Source: Pezicula radicicola (Eukaryota; Ascomycota; Leotiomycetes; Helotiales; Dermateaceae). From it: a DNA stretch of 64,000 nt. Within the stretch, counting starts at the first letter, position 1. Every line of letters starts with the position of its first letter. Position numbers and translations under genes: made by a program. The stretch lies in contig PDUO01000030.1 of NCBI GenBank assembly GCA_003008705.1, positions 526,420 through 590,419 on the forward strand. Reading direction: 5' to 3'. The notes beneath the pieces were generated by a model that saw only the letters and a list, made by a program, of their open reading frames with translations, searched no databases and was not told the DNA's origin. Shown in pieces: positions 33,004 to 45,898 of this stretch.

Positions 33004-35039
33004 TCATGAGGTTGGAAGACTCCAGGCAGCGCGGAAGCTGGAAAGAATTCCTATTGGTCCTCCTGGGATCGAACGCCTCGTGGACTGGTATTTTCGAAGA
33101 TTCAGTTTAGATTTGCGGTAATACGGTGTTACTCGTCCTACCAGGCCTTCGAAAACGTCAATTTAAAGTTTATCGACGGGATCGTACAATAGTTAGATTA
33201 CTTGCCTTGTCACTTCCGGAAGGTACGGATGAAGTTCCTATTCGTAGAATTAAATCGTTCATCGCCCCGACCCGTAACTCTTTCCAATTGGGTTTATTGC
33301 GCTAAGTGGTTCATGGTGCGCTTGTCCTACTGACCACGAAACCTAATATTTTTCGAAGATAAGATCTAAATAGCCTTCTCATTTTGAGGAGAACCTACGT
33401 CCTTATATAAATTGCCTTCACCCTCGAGAAAATGAATATTCAATTTCTCTTTCGGTTACACAATTGCTGTAATCCCCTACATCCCAGTATATCGGTACAG
33501 TGCGGTCATTGATACCAACGCCATAAAACACAACGATGTCTCCCTCCAAGCCTGACTCTGATAAAGCCACGACAGGCTCTATGGATGGGTCTGTATAGCT
33601 CAATCAAGCTTCAGATTCCCTAATATCTGGCACGAGCCTTTTGACTTAAGCAAGATGCTAATTAAAGCTCTCTCAGAAACGAAACCACATCCCAAACCTC
33701 TACCGCAAAGCCAACATCAGAGAAATCTAAACTACCACCATACAGACTTGATCTGATCATTGCTTCCTGCGCATTGTCATCAACGATCCTTCACAACGAT
33801 GAGCGTGGCTCGGAAGCGACACTTATCGCTGCCGCAAGAGCGAGGATGGCTATGATTCTTGATGCGTTGGATAAGATTATCAATGGTACTGAGAGGGGAA
33901 ATAAGGAGATGGATTCATCATACATAGGCTGATACAGGAGAAAATTGGAGGCTTTCTTCGTTAGTCGAGGTAAGTTATGAATTGTTGGAAAGCTCGCTTA
34001 GGTTTTGGATACTGATGTGTGTGTTCTAGTACTGGAATCATTTTGGTAGTAACAAATTTTATGCAACGTATACGATATTATTGCTAAATGAGGAAATGGA
34101 AGATATTCTTGATTTTAGTAGGGTTTACCATGTGGTTTGTAGAGTGTTGCTTGCACCACTATTTCAATGCACTGGAACCAAAACGTCACCGTAAGTAAGT
34201 TCAAATTGTGTACAGCCAATAAGATATGTTTGTCTTCATTTGATATTGAAGTCTGGACCAAAAGTAGATACCACAGGGTATATACAAAATCCAATAACAG
34301 TTCAAGGGGTTACAAATTGTTGTGACAAAACACACGAGTTGGTTTGGAAAACTGTTATTATTTGAATTCAAACAAAAATACTTAATAGCTAATATCCTCA
34401 ACTTCATCCAAATGCAAAAAGCTTATAAGAATTCTATAGTTATCAATAGTGGGAGTCATCAGAACGTCGAAGTCATGAATTAATGGTGAATATGACTAGT
34501 CTTTTGTCTGCCTAAAAACTTGAAGGAAGCAATATTGCAACCAATATTAGAGTCTAGTAGTACAATTGAAAAGCCCTTGGCTAGAAAGTCTTTAAAATAT
34601 ATATACAACTAATGGTGTACCGGGAGAGAACCAAAACTTGAGCTACTATAACTAAAACATATCCTAAGCGAGAGATAGATCCCTTAGTCTATTGATTGTT
34701 TCATTGCTCAAGTAACTACCATCGATTATCCAACGCGATCTCAGGTCGTCCTAATTTGCCTGCTCATATACAAAGTATAGTTCGCCAACTGAGTGAATGG
34801 CTTTCACGTGATATAAGGGACAAGGAAAGGGTAAGCGAGCAATCTGGGGAACTCCCCACCTCCCCTTTCGTCTTCTGCAGGCAAACCCGCAGCTTCCAAT
34901 AGCAGTTTCCTAAAACGGGCTAGAAGCACAAGAATACAAGCCGAGGTCCACATGACCATTTTGGCTCCTGATACGTATACGGTGGTACTGTTGATATTTG
35001 GTGAAGCCACGTGACTCGTATATCTCTTCACTTACAGGT

Positions 35040-35215
35040 ACTTGCGTACGTGAGTTGCTGAATTAAAAATAAGTAACTCAAATCAAGCTAGTTAACCAAT
35101 GTTAAAAACAAGTGATTTACTCAAATCAAATGAGTTATCCAAGTTGAAAACAACTTAAACAAGTGACTTCCTTAAATCAAGTGAGTTATTCAATCAAGTA
35201 AGTTACTTAGAAGTG
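35040..35215. repeat. Degenerate ~18-bp repeat island (copy 3)
   Basis: The longest of the five islands: repeated AAATCAAGTGAGTTATTCAA-like units with irregular spacing, in the reverse orientation relative to copy 1. Confidence 0.75.
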
Positions 35216-35422
35216 AAGACTCGGGCTGAACTCATGTGACCTGCATCGAATATCATTTTTAGCACCGTACATGTATCAGGAGCCATCATTTTCGCTTCTC
35301 TTTCGTAAAAACCCTTGGAGTCGCAAATACCTCATATATATCAAGATTCCACTCCTCCTTTCGTTTTATTATTTTGCACATCATGTACGATTCTAAAAGC
35401 TCTCTGCTTCTTTTTCTAGACT

Positions 35423-37129
35423 ATGAAACTCTACAATGTCTCAGTGCTCTCGACTATTGGTACCGCAATAGCCAATGGCACTCATTTCGATCAAGTTAGA
35501 AATGTGAATGCGACGGCACTTGCTTGCGATACTTTAAAGCTTGCATACAAGAGCGAGGTTTTCTTTCCTGGCGATGCGAATTATACGGCGGAGAATGAGC
35601 GTAAGTTCTAACCTCAATTGTATGAGCTTTCAAGGAATAACTACTCATATTTAAATCTTTACATTTAGATTTCTGGACTCCAACCGATTATCTCGCTCCA
35701 GAATGTGTGTTTACACCAACAAGCGCAACACAACTTTCGGCAGCAGTAGTGATCCTCGCACAACTGCAGGCAACATTTGCTGTTCGCGGTGGAGGCCACA
35801 TGCCGATTTCAGGTTACGCAAATACGAATGGAGGTGTTTTAATTGGGTTAACTAATCTCAATGAGTTACAACTATCGATAAATCAGTCCATTGTCTCTGT
35901 AGGACCCGGAAGACGCTGGGAAGAAGTTTATAGCTATTTGGAGCCTTATGGTTTAATTGCATTGGGTGGAAGAGTTGGTATAGTTGGTGTGCCGGGACTG
36001 TTATTAGGTGGTGGAATCTCATTTTACTCAAATCAGTATGGTTTTGCTGCTGATAATGTTGTAGCATATCAGGTGAGTATCAGTTATGTTATACGGGAAA
36101 GCTACTTAAAGTATGTATTAGGTAGTTCTTGCAAGTGGGAAAATTGTGATAGCAACTTCCACACAGTATTCGGATCTCTTTTGGGCATTGAAAGGAGGAG
36201 GAAACAGTTTTGGCATCGTTACACGCTTCGACTTACTCACATATAACTCACCAACCATTTGCGCCGGTATTACCGAGATCCCGTCGACCGAGAAAGATCT
36301 TTTCCTTAGTGCAGTGGCCAGCTTTGGTGAATATGGCTCAGCCGATGCAAAAGCGGCTGTAATTCCATCCATCTTTATGCTCGCATCTCTCAACACGACA
36401 GTTTACACTTCAGCACTGTTTTATGATGGCACTGAGTGTGATCAGCCTGCTCTAACAAACTTTACAACTATCCCAGCAATTGAAAATACGTATGGACCGA
36501 CTACTTTAGCTACGTATGTTGAAGGAACAGATGCCTTGATTGCCGATGGAACGAGACAAGCTTTTCGTGTAATCAGTAGTCTCGCGAATGCAGACGCCTT
36601 GAATATCGTCCACGATACTTTTGTTGACATGGTCACGACAGATATCTGGAATGTTACTGGATTACAGGCCAGTGTCGCTTTCCAGCCTGTGATGAAGAAC
36701 TTTATCCAGCAGGGTACCAATAAAGGAGGGAATCCTCAAGACGTCGATATTTCCAAAGCTCCTTATTTCTGTAAGTTGTATAATTTCCGCCACCTGCACA
36801 GAGGTGTGCTCTAAACCCTAAAATTGGTAGAGCTAACAAGATCTATGTGATCAGGGATGGTAGAAAATTTCTCATGGACCGATCCTGCAGACGATGCCCT
36901 GATCTACGAATTTGCAGCAAAAGTTACAAATACAATTGAAGCCAAGCTTATATCCGCAGGTCAGCAAGCTCAATACAAGTACATGAACGATGCTGGACTT
37001 GGTCAAGAGATTTTTCAGAACTATGGAAACGGTAATTTGGAAAAGCTTCAGGCTATTCGAGGCAAATATGATCCCCTGAAGGTTTTCACAAATTTAATGC
37101 CAGGAGGTTGGAAAGTTGATAAGGCTTAA
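35423..37129 (+). CDS. FAD-linked oxidase, BBE type, secreted
   Basis: Exons 35423-35600, 35669-36072, 36122-36770 and 36855-37129 join in phase to 501 residues. The N-terminus is a probable signal peptide. The FAD-binding PCMH domain contains TPTSATQLSAAVVIL, FAVRGGGHMP (His103 at the place of the flavin-linked His; usual motif SGGH, here GGGH), VGPGRRWEEVYSYLEPYGL and GGRVGIVGVPGLLLGGGISF. Later come SDLFWALKGGGNSFGIVTRFDL and the C-terminal BBE segment (YKYMNDAGLGQEIFQNYG...LQAIRGKYDPLKVFTN). Such enzymes oxidise sugars, alcohols or secondary metabolites with O2; the substrate here is unknown. Introns are about 49-84 nt. It converges with the phosphotransferase gene 153 bp downstream. Confidence 0.92.
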
Positions 37130-37281
37130 TGGCTCGTGAACCCACAATTGCAATGAACCAATTTCTAGTGGCGTGTTGGATATTGGTGCTATTGCTACTG
37201 TTTCCCATCTTGGGCTTTGTATTTCTTTGCTACAGCAGTGCAATCCGAATACTTCAACTACTGAGCAGCTATAGAGGGCAA

Positions 37282-38469
37282 CTAAAACAGACACCCAAGA
37301 ACAGAGGTTTTCAACCAAACCCGGTCCTTTTTCCATCCACTAACAACAAAATCCCTCCCTACGCCGACAACACCCTCGACCTGCTCCTTGGTTCCCCACC
37401 CTGGAACTCTCGATCCCCAACAGATCAAATGGGCCCCAAAGTGAATAGCAACCTTGAACGCCAACTCCTCGTCGATTGTTCCATATCCCTTCATGAAAGC
37501 ATCAATGAGAAGAACGCCAGCATCAATATCTTTGAAGTGTTTTAGCTCGTAGAGTTCCGCGAACATTTGTCCGAGGTCCCATGCTGGTGAACCGATGTGC
37601 GATAGTTCCCAGTCGATTATGAACACGTTTAGTGGGTCGCTTAAGGGTGGAAAAGGCTTGTTGGGGAGGAGAACGCTGCGGTAGTTAGTTCGTGATGGTT
37701 TGGAAAGTGGTACTGCATGACATACTTCCCAGACCAAAAATCTCCATGAATCAAAGTTCCCTCACGCCTCTTAATTTGCCCCTCAACATCGCTCACAACC
37801 TCCTCAAAAATCGCCTTCGCTCCACCCAAAATCTCGGGAAAGTTGTCAACTGTAGCAACCATGTATGGATAATTGACCTGATATTTTAGGTCGCGCATTA
37901 CAGTGTTACCAGCCATTTCTTTACGGAGCGCAGCTTGCTCGGGTGCAGCTCCCCATGTGTGGAATTTCTTGGTCCAGAGTCCGAGAGAAGTGCCTAGGCG
38001 GGAACAGTCTTGAGGTGTGACAGGGTGGGTTAGACAGTAAGTTTTTAGTTCCATGGAGGTGGGAAGGTCGCTATGGATTTGGATATTGGTCGTTGAATCG
38101 AAGAAGTGGAGATAGGGTGTAGTGATTGTGATATTGGCGTGGGTTGATGGAGAAAAGGTTGATAGAGCGGCGAGGATTGACTGTTCAAAATTCTGGGTTT
38201 GTTTTAGTTATTGTGAAATGAAGAAGAAAGAGGAATTGAATATGTACGCATCGTGTAGCTGTCAACTTGAAGTTGGGATTGGAAGCAGAATATCCCTCTG
38301 TATGTTTGATGACGATGGTTTGGGAACCGTCTGGGAGTGAAGTGTCGAGGTTCGCTCGATACAAGAAGTTTGCAGTTCCTCCAGTGAGCTTCATAAGGGA
38401 ATTGCAAGCGTATGGGCTACCCTTGAGGCTGCGCTGTATCTTGGTTGCGATCTCGTCATGGCTAGCCAT
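37282..38469 (-). CDS. Aminoglycoside-phosphotransferase-fold kinase-like protein
   Basis: Exons 38248-38469, 37726-38192 and 37282-37675 with 55- and 50-nt introns give 360 residues. The N-lobe has LMKLTGGTANFLYRANL and QTIVIKHTEGY (Lys of the nucleotide site). The catalytic loop LIHGDFWSGN is assembled across the second intron, and the metal-binding IIDWELSHIGSPAWDLGQM follows. This matches the APH/choline-kinase-like family, in fungi often resembling 5-methylthioribose kinase-type proteins; the substrate is unknown. The start is the ATG at 38469. Splice choice at the first intron was settled by RCNFEQSILAAL matching the family pattern. Confidence 0.85.
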
Positions 38470-39991
38470 TTTGTGCTTTTGCGAGGTCTTGAAACTTCCG
38501 TGTATATCACAAATGATTGAAAATAAGGTCGGGAAATTAACAAGGAGAAAAGTGGCTATTCAAGTCAGTTCGGTAATAACCAAAGGAATTCGTTTAGCTT
38601 AGTCTCGCCAAATCATTACGAGTTGTCCCATGGCAGGAAGGCGCATGAAGCATAGGTACCTAATAAACTTGACACGTGATCTCGACCTTACTTTGTAGAT
38701 TCTTTTTACAATGAACCAGACCATTGATACTCATATACGTAGTGCTGGGTACGCAAAGATGGATATTTAATGAACAGCAGCCAAGACTGGAGCTTCTGTG
38801 CTAAGAACATGCAAAAGCAATTCCGTGACTCATCCGGGGAGAGCTTCGGCAGCTGAAAATCCTGTTTGCATCTTGTGCTACTAAAGTCCACGATACTTCC
38901 CCACGATCTGCATAAGTTTGGAGTCAGAGATAATTAAGAGAGAAGGGAAAGGTACCAGATATATACGAGAGGCCGAAGTGCTTCATCAACAGCCGGGGTC
39001 ATTCTAAGAGCCGAGGTAAGCGACCGGGTTAGGGGTTAACGGAGAACTCAGCTAAAGCTTTTGAACAATGCTCCGAGGAACATCTTGATGTCCTAAATGT
39101 TTGGTCTAAACTGAACATAGGGTTACGTCTATTATTTGATGCAGGTGAATCAATCAATAAGCCCGTTTGAGTAATTCAAGGTTCGCCAAGGATTCCGGGG
39201 GTTAAGCGATCCAGGAACCCGTCGCTAGAGTAGAGAGACTTAGGAACCCGCCAAGGGCAAATACATCATAAATGCGAACCGAAAAGATTGAACAAGAAGA
39301 ACTGTGACAAGAAGAATCCCCCTAATAGGGTGAAATTTCAATCCTCTGAGAAGAATTCTACTCGGCTATTCGATACGAATATATATGTTTAAAGTATGTG
39401 CTCTGGATACAGCGGCAGAACAGATTTCCATCATGTAAACGACTTCGATCCCCAGCTATTACGCCTCTTGGTATGAAAGGCTTATGCTGTGGAGGACTTT
39501 CGAAGTAGCCGCAGCAGATAACCATTGTACTTGGTGGCTGTCTAATTATATCACGTCAGCAGCTGCATGTCGTGCATATGGCCCCCACAGCGTTCACGAT
39601 TGCATTTCAGCTCGCCAAGTCGAGCAATAAGAAAAGGGAAATTTATCAGTGAAGGAATATTGTTGGGGTCACATTCGATGTCATTCTACAAGGATGATTG
39701 GAAGCTTTGTAATTTAATTCGAGAATGGCGACCCTGTCCAATATTCACTTTTGGACACCGAGTCGCAGTTGCAGCTTGTGAACCTTTGTGTAACTAACCC
39801 CGCAGTACTAAATTACAGACTGAGGATTGGGTTGCAATAATGCGGCTGAAAGCGGCTGAGGCATTCCATCTTTAAAGTCAGAAAGTGTCCTTAGATCTCC
39901 TAGCCATAAACTTTCCACGGAATCATCCATACTTCCGATCGGCTTCAATTCGCTTCGTGTACTTGACCCTGTACAACTTTGGCTGCGCATT
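38470..39991. other. Intergenic region, nothing recognised
   Basis: Divergent promoter space between the phosphotransferase and CorA genes. No gene, RNA or repeat structure was seen. Confidence 0.55.
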
Positions 39992-42900
39992 ATGGCTGAA
40001 AGAGGCAGTAGCAATGATTTCACTGAGACAGAGATGGAAGAGCTGAAGAGGGAGACACCTGGAAATCTCCGGGATAATCCTCTTGTTTTACTTTTTCGAT
40101 GCAAATATGCACGCCGAGATGCATTCAAGGAAAGACTTCAACAACACGAGAAAGAACGAATCGACTTGGAGCTTGAAAGGATCGAAAGATTGAGGTCCGG
40201 ATTTCATAATCATGTTGATAACATACCTCTTTTTACAAGCATGAGAGAAAGTCAAACGAGTTGGAGGCAATATGCGAAATCGAAATGCCAAGCTGAGCAA
40301 AGAAGAGACCGAGGGCTGTTGAATATTGTGACTACCGCCAAAGATACAGATAGATCTGGTCTTGAAGAGGATAAAGGTTATGGACTACTTGCCTACAAGA
40401 TTGAATTGAAAAGGGACCCAGGCGCGAAAACTTCCGTAGCATCGACGTATAAAGATTACTCCATAAAGCGTTATCCGCTCCATGATGTTTTGGACAATAA
40501 AGAAGGGAACCCACTAATGGAACCATGCGGAAAAGACACTCTTCGATACTTCCATTTCCCTGCAAATAATATGCTTTGGGTCGAGGTGAGCGTATCAATT
40601 ACTGTTATTGCTCGCCTAAGCTAAACTTTTCGTAAGGAGGCGATAGGCCGGTACTATGGCGAAGATAGAGGAGAATATGACTATCGAAAAGCGCCTAACT
40701 ATCGTCCAAAATCGTCCAACCTTTTGTGTAGGGAATTTTGGACTGCTCAGCAACATGGGAGCATAGTGGACCCCATCCATGCTAGACACATGCGCTCTCA
40801 ATGTGCATTTATTTCTCCAGGTAAGAAGATCTGCAATGACCGTACTACCTACTCTAGTTTCTCTATCAATAAGTTGTTTCAAAAAAAAAAATCAATTCGG
40901 ATTACGGAAACTAACTAAGGCTTAGAAGAGCAAGAAGGGAAAGGCGAGGCACAAGGTAATGGTTGTAGCCCCTCAACAGCAAAGAGTAGCAATAATTTTG
41001 TAATATTTGTAAGTTACCACCTAACCTTCATAACGTAATGGCATTTACTTAGTAAAATAGATGCCATACCTTCACTGGGATATGGATAAAAGACGTCGTA
41101 AAATGGCGGATGTGATGAAACATGTCACCCAGAAACGCCGAAAGGATCTCCAGAAAGAATCCCTACTAGATAGATTTGCAGAGACGGTCGGAAAGGCTCA
41201 GGAAAATTTAGGCGCGAGAACAACATCTAATCCCCACGCCAATAAGCGACAAAATGAGGGTCACGAACTACCACCACCTCTGGGTCGTTATCTCATGGAT
41301 GTGGCGAAGGTTTACGACGCTATGGAAATTGAGCCCGACGTGAGGCTTCTTCGAGAGCATCTTCATCCCAATGATGCCCCGCCACTGCATGCCAGACGAA
41401 CGCTTGATCAGTCTTATCATTGGAAACTCGAAAATACAGGACGTAGAGACGAGGATCAAGTGGTCTACCGTGGGACGAGGGCTGGCAAGACCATTCACAC
41501 GAGAGTGATAATGGTTGACCAGCTTTGGCTTTACATTCTTGATGATAGTAAGTGATTATATAATATGATCTAGCCCAGTCAGCTATACACAACTCTAATG
41601 ATATATTAGATACTATAATCAGTTTTTTCCCACGACGCTGGGGACGAAATAAACCAGACTTTTCTGGGGTCCACAGAGGGATTCGTGCTAAATTGGAGCA
41701 CCTCCGTGCAGGCGATGTTCAGTCCGTCTACGATTTAGCACTCATTATCATGAATCAATGCTCCAAAGTTTTCTTTGACCGTACCAAACCGGTGGATGAT
41801 CGGCCACAGGTACTCGATATATTCACCAATGCTATTGCTCATGTGGTTAGTTACCAACACCGAAGTTGCATTGTCTCCCATTTTCCGGTATGGCTAACCA
41901 AATGATAGTCCGAGATGAAAACAATCGCCTTTGAAAACTTTTGGCGCTACCTCAAAAAATTGCGTCTGAATGATCCACACCAAAAAGACATGAACAAATT
42001 TCAGGAGGCTGCTCGAATATACTTGGAGGTCAATCCAGAAGGTAAACTCATGCGAGAAGCACACGATATTATGGACGAACTTCGTATGATGTCTCAAATC
42101 TACTGTCAACAGCTTCGTGTCACGAAATACTTCACTAAACACCTACAAGCTTTGAATGAGCAGAAATCGCCGTCGACCATGAGAGAAATTCTCCAGAATC
42201 TGAATAAAACGCTAGAAGAAATAGGTTCCAGGCAGGCGGGCACGATTTCTGATGGTCATATGAATGGTCATATCAAGGGCAACATCAATGGAACTGTCCC
42301 TCCGAAAGACAGCGCGGTATCAGGGACACATAGGCCAGTCCCTGATGGGACTATGATACGAGCTCAGGCGTTATTAGAAGATATTGAGACACGGAGAAAT
42401 GAGCTTTGGGGTCTCGAAGAGAACACAAAGGAGATAACCGAACACGTAAATAAACTTCAAATTCCTTCTCGGAAACCACACTAACGCGCACTAGTTGAAA
42501 GATCTGCTCGATCTCAAACAACAACAAGCGACCATCATTGAAGCCAAACTGGCACTTCACAGAGCCGATGAAAGCGTTACGCAAGGACGCGCGATCATGA
42601 TGTTCACTGTCATCACCATTATTTTTCTACCACTCTCATTCATGTCTAGCCTCTTCGGTATGAACGCTCGGGAATTATCAGGACCTAATGGTGGTATTAT
42701 GTCACTACATTACCAATTCACATACATGTGTAAGTGTAGAGATGCTCCAATTAAACCAGAAAACAGATACTAACTCGTGCATACTCTACAGTCACCATAT
42801 CCCTTGCAGTAATTGCAGTGGCACTTACGCTCACATTCAGTACTAGTATCAGAAGTTTGTTTTCGCTTATTGCAAGTCTTATACGGATTGCACTCACGGA

Positions 42901-43150
42901 ATATACTGGGCTGGAACACATATGGAAACTCTGCATCCAATCGCAGAAGGGGAAAGAGCTATGCGCTTCTAAACAGAACTTTACTACCAAAATAAATCGA
43001 AGGAAGAGCCGTAAAGAATATGAGAAACATGTGGCAGAGGCAATGTCTAAAGAGGAACAAAAGGCGAGGAGAGCCGTGAGAGGAGATGGATCTACTGAGT
43101 TGCAAAACCAAGGTAGCTCTTCAAGGTCAGCTTTATGCGGCATGGTGTAA
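39992..43150 (+). CDS. CorA-type magnesium transporter-like protein
   Basis: Eight exons: 39992-40585, 40637-40820, 40926-41008, 41061-41547, 41610-41845, 41909-42445, 42495-42729 and 42792-43150. All phases close, giving 904 residues. The long cytosolic part includes FVIFMPYLHWDMDKRRRKM, LDQSYHWKLENTGRRDEDQVVYRG and DNTIISFFPRRWGRN, all characteristic of large fungal CorA-like proteins. A coiled helix (LKDLLDLKQQQATIIEAKLALHRADES) leads into TM1 (FTVITIIFLPLSFMSSLFGMN). The GMN signature lies at about 762-764, followed by TM2 (SLAVIAVALTLTFSTSI). The C-terminus is basic. It is probably a divalent-cation channel; which membrane it sits in cannot be told. The gene appears intact. Confidence 0.9.
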
Positions 43151-44074
43151 ATTGAATTTTTTCGTTATTTTTCCTTTTCATTTTCAATAGATGACAAGTG
43201 TTGCCTGGAGGCTCCTTTATACTTCTACGAAAACAATACGAATGAATAAGTGAGTCAGAGGAGCCATGGCAAGAACTCTTATTCGACGCCAAGGCATACA
43301 CATGAACCAGAACTTGTAGGAGTGCACTTTGGACTTCAAATTGGCAGAACTCTATAAATGAATTGAGAATTCGTGCCATTAACCTATCGTCATTAGCCGA
43401 GGGACGTAAAGGGGGGAGCTAGCGCCTTGTGTTAAGCGACGATGATTGTCTTGGAATTTGATTGAGTTTCGCTGCCGACTTATTTAATCCCAAATCAATA
43501 GACTCAAAACTTTCGAACTCGCCTTGGTAAATAACTCATGATGAGGTATTAGTTACCATTTTAATAAGTTATTAAATGGAGAATATACTGTTTCTTCCTA
43601 AATTTCCACTTTAGTGTTATAATGTTATGCTTAACAATATAATCCTTATTTGAACTTCTTTCAAACTCTATTCAAAAAGAAAATCCCAGATACGTATCTA
43701 TATTAATTTAATAGCATTATGCCTACCTAGAAACTACGTGTATATGGTCACATGATATTGTAATGCACGTGATGTTCCATACTTGGTCTTACCGCTACCA
43801 AAAAGCGGACTACTTAAGGCTCACAGCTGTGAATGCGTTAGAATGGTGTTTTATTCAAGATTTCTTAAAGTGAAACTACAAAAAGGTCGAAGTCTCTCAT
43901 ATATCCGTGTCCGACGTAATATGTCCGAATAATTGGTTAATTATGTCGCGAGAATTTAATGCGGGGAGAACCCCACTCTACGATGTCAATACCAGTGATA
44001 AAATTCCCTATTTACTACTCGAAACAGCTGGTTTACGAAATTCTCCATATTAAGGCCCCGGACCCATTACCAAA
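43151..44074. other. AT-rich intergenic region
   Basis: Separates the CorA gene from the hydrolase fusion. A plus-strand frame starting near 43959 is in the leader of the next gene and is out of frame with it. Nothing else was seen. Confidence 0.55.
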
Positions 44075-45898
44075 ATGTCTTCAGCCGATGAGAGCAATAC
44101 CAATTATGTCGCCTATCGTGATCTCAACGCACTTGGCCAACCAAGAATCGGTTCTCTGGACCTTACAACCTCTTTGATACAACCATTGGCTTTTGCCTCC
44201 GGGCATCCCATTTCAAGTCTCTACCAAGTCATCGAAGTCGGTACCAGTGAAATAAAGCCATCCGGGGACAAAATATCTCTCTCCAAAGTCCAACTCTTAC
44301 CACCTATCAGTGGCCGAGATGTTCTTGCAGTTGGCAAAAACTACTCCGAACATGCTAAAGAGTTCAACTCATCTGGTTTCGATTCAAGCGACAAAGTTGA
44401 TATTCCAAGTCATCCGGTGATTTTCACGAAAAGAGCCACGAGTATCATTGCAAGTGGTGAATCGATTTTACCACATCCCGATTTCACACAGAGTGCTGAT
44501 TATGAGGGTGAAATTGGAGTTATTATTGGTAAAGCCGGATTTCGAGTTGAAGAAAAAGATGCTATGGATTATGTGTGGGGATATACAATCATAAATGATG
44601 TAACTGCACGAGAAAGACAACGAGACCATAAGCAGTTTTTTATTGGCAAATCGCCAGACACTTTTTGTCCAATGGTAAGTAAATGGCCAAGCAACAAATA
44701 ACGAGACCTTATACTAACACAAAGGTATAAGGGACCAATTGCAGTTCCCGCCAGTAAATTGCCAAGCGTACTTCGAGTACAGACCTCCATCAATGGCGAA
44801 GAGCGTCAGAATGCTACAACCGAGGACCTCATTTTCTCTATTCCTTTCCTCATCAAGACCATTTCAGAAGGTCAAACAATCCTACCAGGCGACGTTATTG
44901 CAACTGGTACGCCTGCAGGTGTCGGAATCGGAAAGAAACCACCAGTTTATCTCAAACCTGGGGACGTGATAGAGGTGTCTATCACGGGATTAGGGACTCT
45001 AAAAAACAGCGTCTCGGAGAATACAGCAAAAAATCAAACTCTGGATAGAGAATCACAATCGTCTTCAATTCCAATCAGTAACCTAGACAAAACTTGTGGG
45101 GGGGTTGGACTCACGGATATAAATTCAAAGAAGCTATACTATGTTCAAAAGGGTATCCCTTCAAGTCCACCAATTATCTTCATCCACGGTCTCGGTTCCT
45201 CTTCTGAATACTACAACCCTCTAATCACCACACTCTCTCTTTCAGAAAAGTATAGTCTCCATCTTCTAGATCTAGAAGGCCATGGTCTATCTCCAACTTC
45301 AGCCACGTCCGTCATCTCCATCTCTTCCTACGCCTTAGACTTCGCAGCACTTGCTCAAAAGTCCAGCATTGAAGGCGCCACAGTCATTGCTCATAGCATG
45401 GGATGTGCCATTGCTTTGAAACTAGCCACCCAACACCCAAAAGTTGTATCAAAACTCATCCTCCTCGGTCCACCAACACAACCATTCCCCGAAGCTGCGG
45501 GCACATTCCTGATTGAGCGAGCAGCAGTAGTACGTAATTCGGGCATAGCAGCAATTGTAGATGCAATCACAACACGAGCAATTTCAGCAAAGACAAAGTC
45601 TGAAAATTTACTTGCTGTTGCAGCTATCAGGATGTCTTTGCTTGGTACGGATCCTGAGGGATATGCTAAAGGGTGTGCTGCTCTTGCGGGAGCTACAGAT
45701 GTTCTGCCGCTAAAGGATATTAAAGCTCCTACGCTTATTGTAACGGGGGATGAAGATACGATATGTCCTCCTGAGGCCTATGAGAAGCTTGCGAGTGAGA
45801 TTCAGGGTGCAAAGGTGGAGGTATTGAAGAATGTGGGGCATTGGCATGTGTTGGAGGATTTGAAATCAGTCGCTGAGGCTGTCAAGGCTTTTCTATAG
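44075..45898 (+). CDS. Fumarylacetoacetate hydrolase-alpha/beta hydrolase fusion
   Basis: Two exons, 44075-44674 and 44732-45898, flank a 57-nt intron (branch ACTAAC, acceptor TATAAG) and give 588 residues. The N-terminal domain is FAH-like: VLAVGKNYSEHAKEF, PVIFTKRATSII, DYEGEIGVIIGKAGF (metal-site Glu residues), YTIINDVTARERQ, FCPMGPIAVP and DVIATGTPAGVGIGKKPP. After a linker at about 290-320 comes an alpha/beta hydrolase: FIHGLGSSSEYY, nucleophile AHSMG (Ser about 422), VTGDEDTICPP (acid) and VGHWHVLED (His). FAH-type isomerase/hydrolase and enol-lactonase-like hydrolases both act in aromatic-acid breakdown, so the fusion may couple two ring-cleavage steps. That role is inferred. Confidence 0.88.

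Larger units (their letters stand above)
31868..35422. other. Long intergenic region with repeat islands
   Basis: No complete gene found. Two islands of the degenerate ~18-bp repeat lie near 32.5 and 35.1 kb. A 94-codon minus-strand frame at 32719-33003 and an open plus-strand stretch around 33730-33940 look coding in composition but match nothing I know. 34.0-34.7 kb is AT-rich. The last 200 bp would hold the promoter of the FAD oxidase. Confidence 0.5.

Noticed and set aside
37282..37545. Plus-strand frame 37129-37545 as an extra gene
   Set aside because: It is antisense to the last exon of the phosphotransferase gene.
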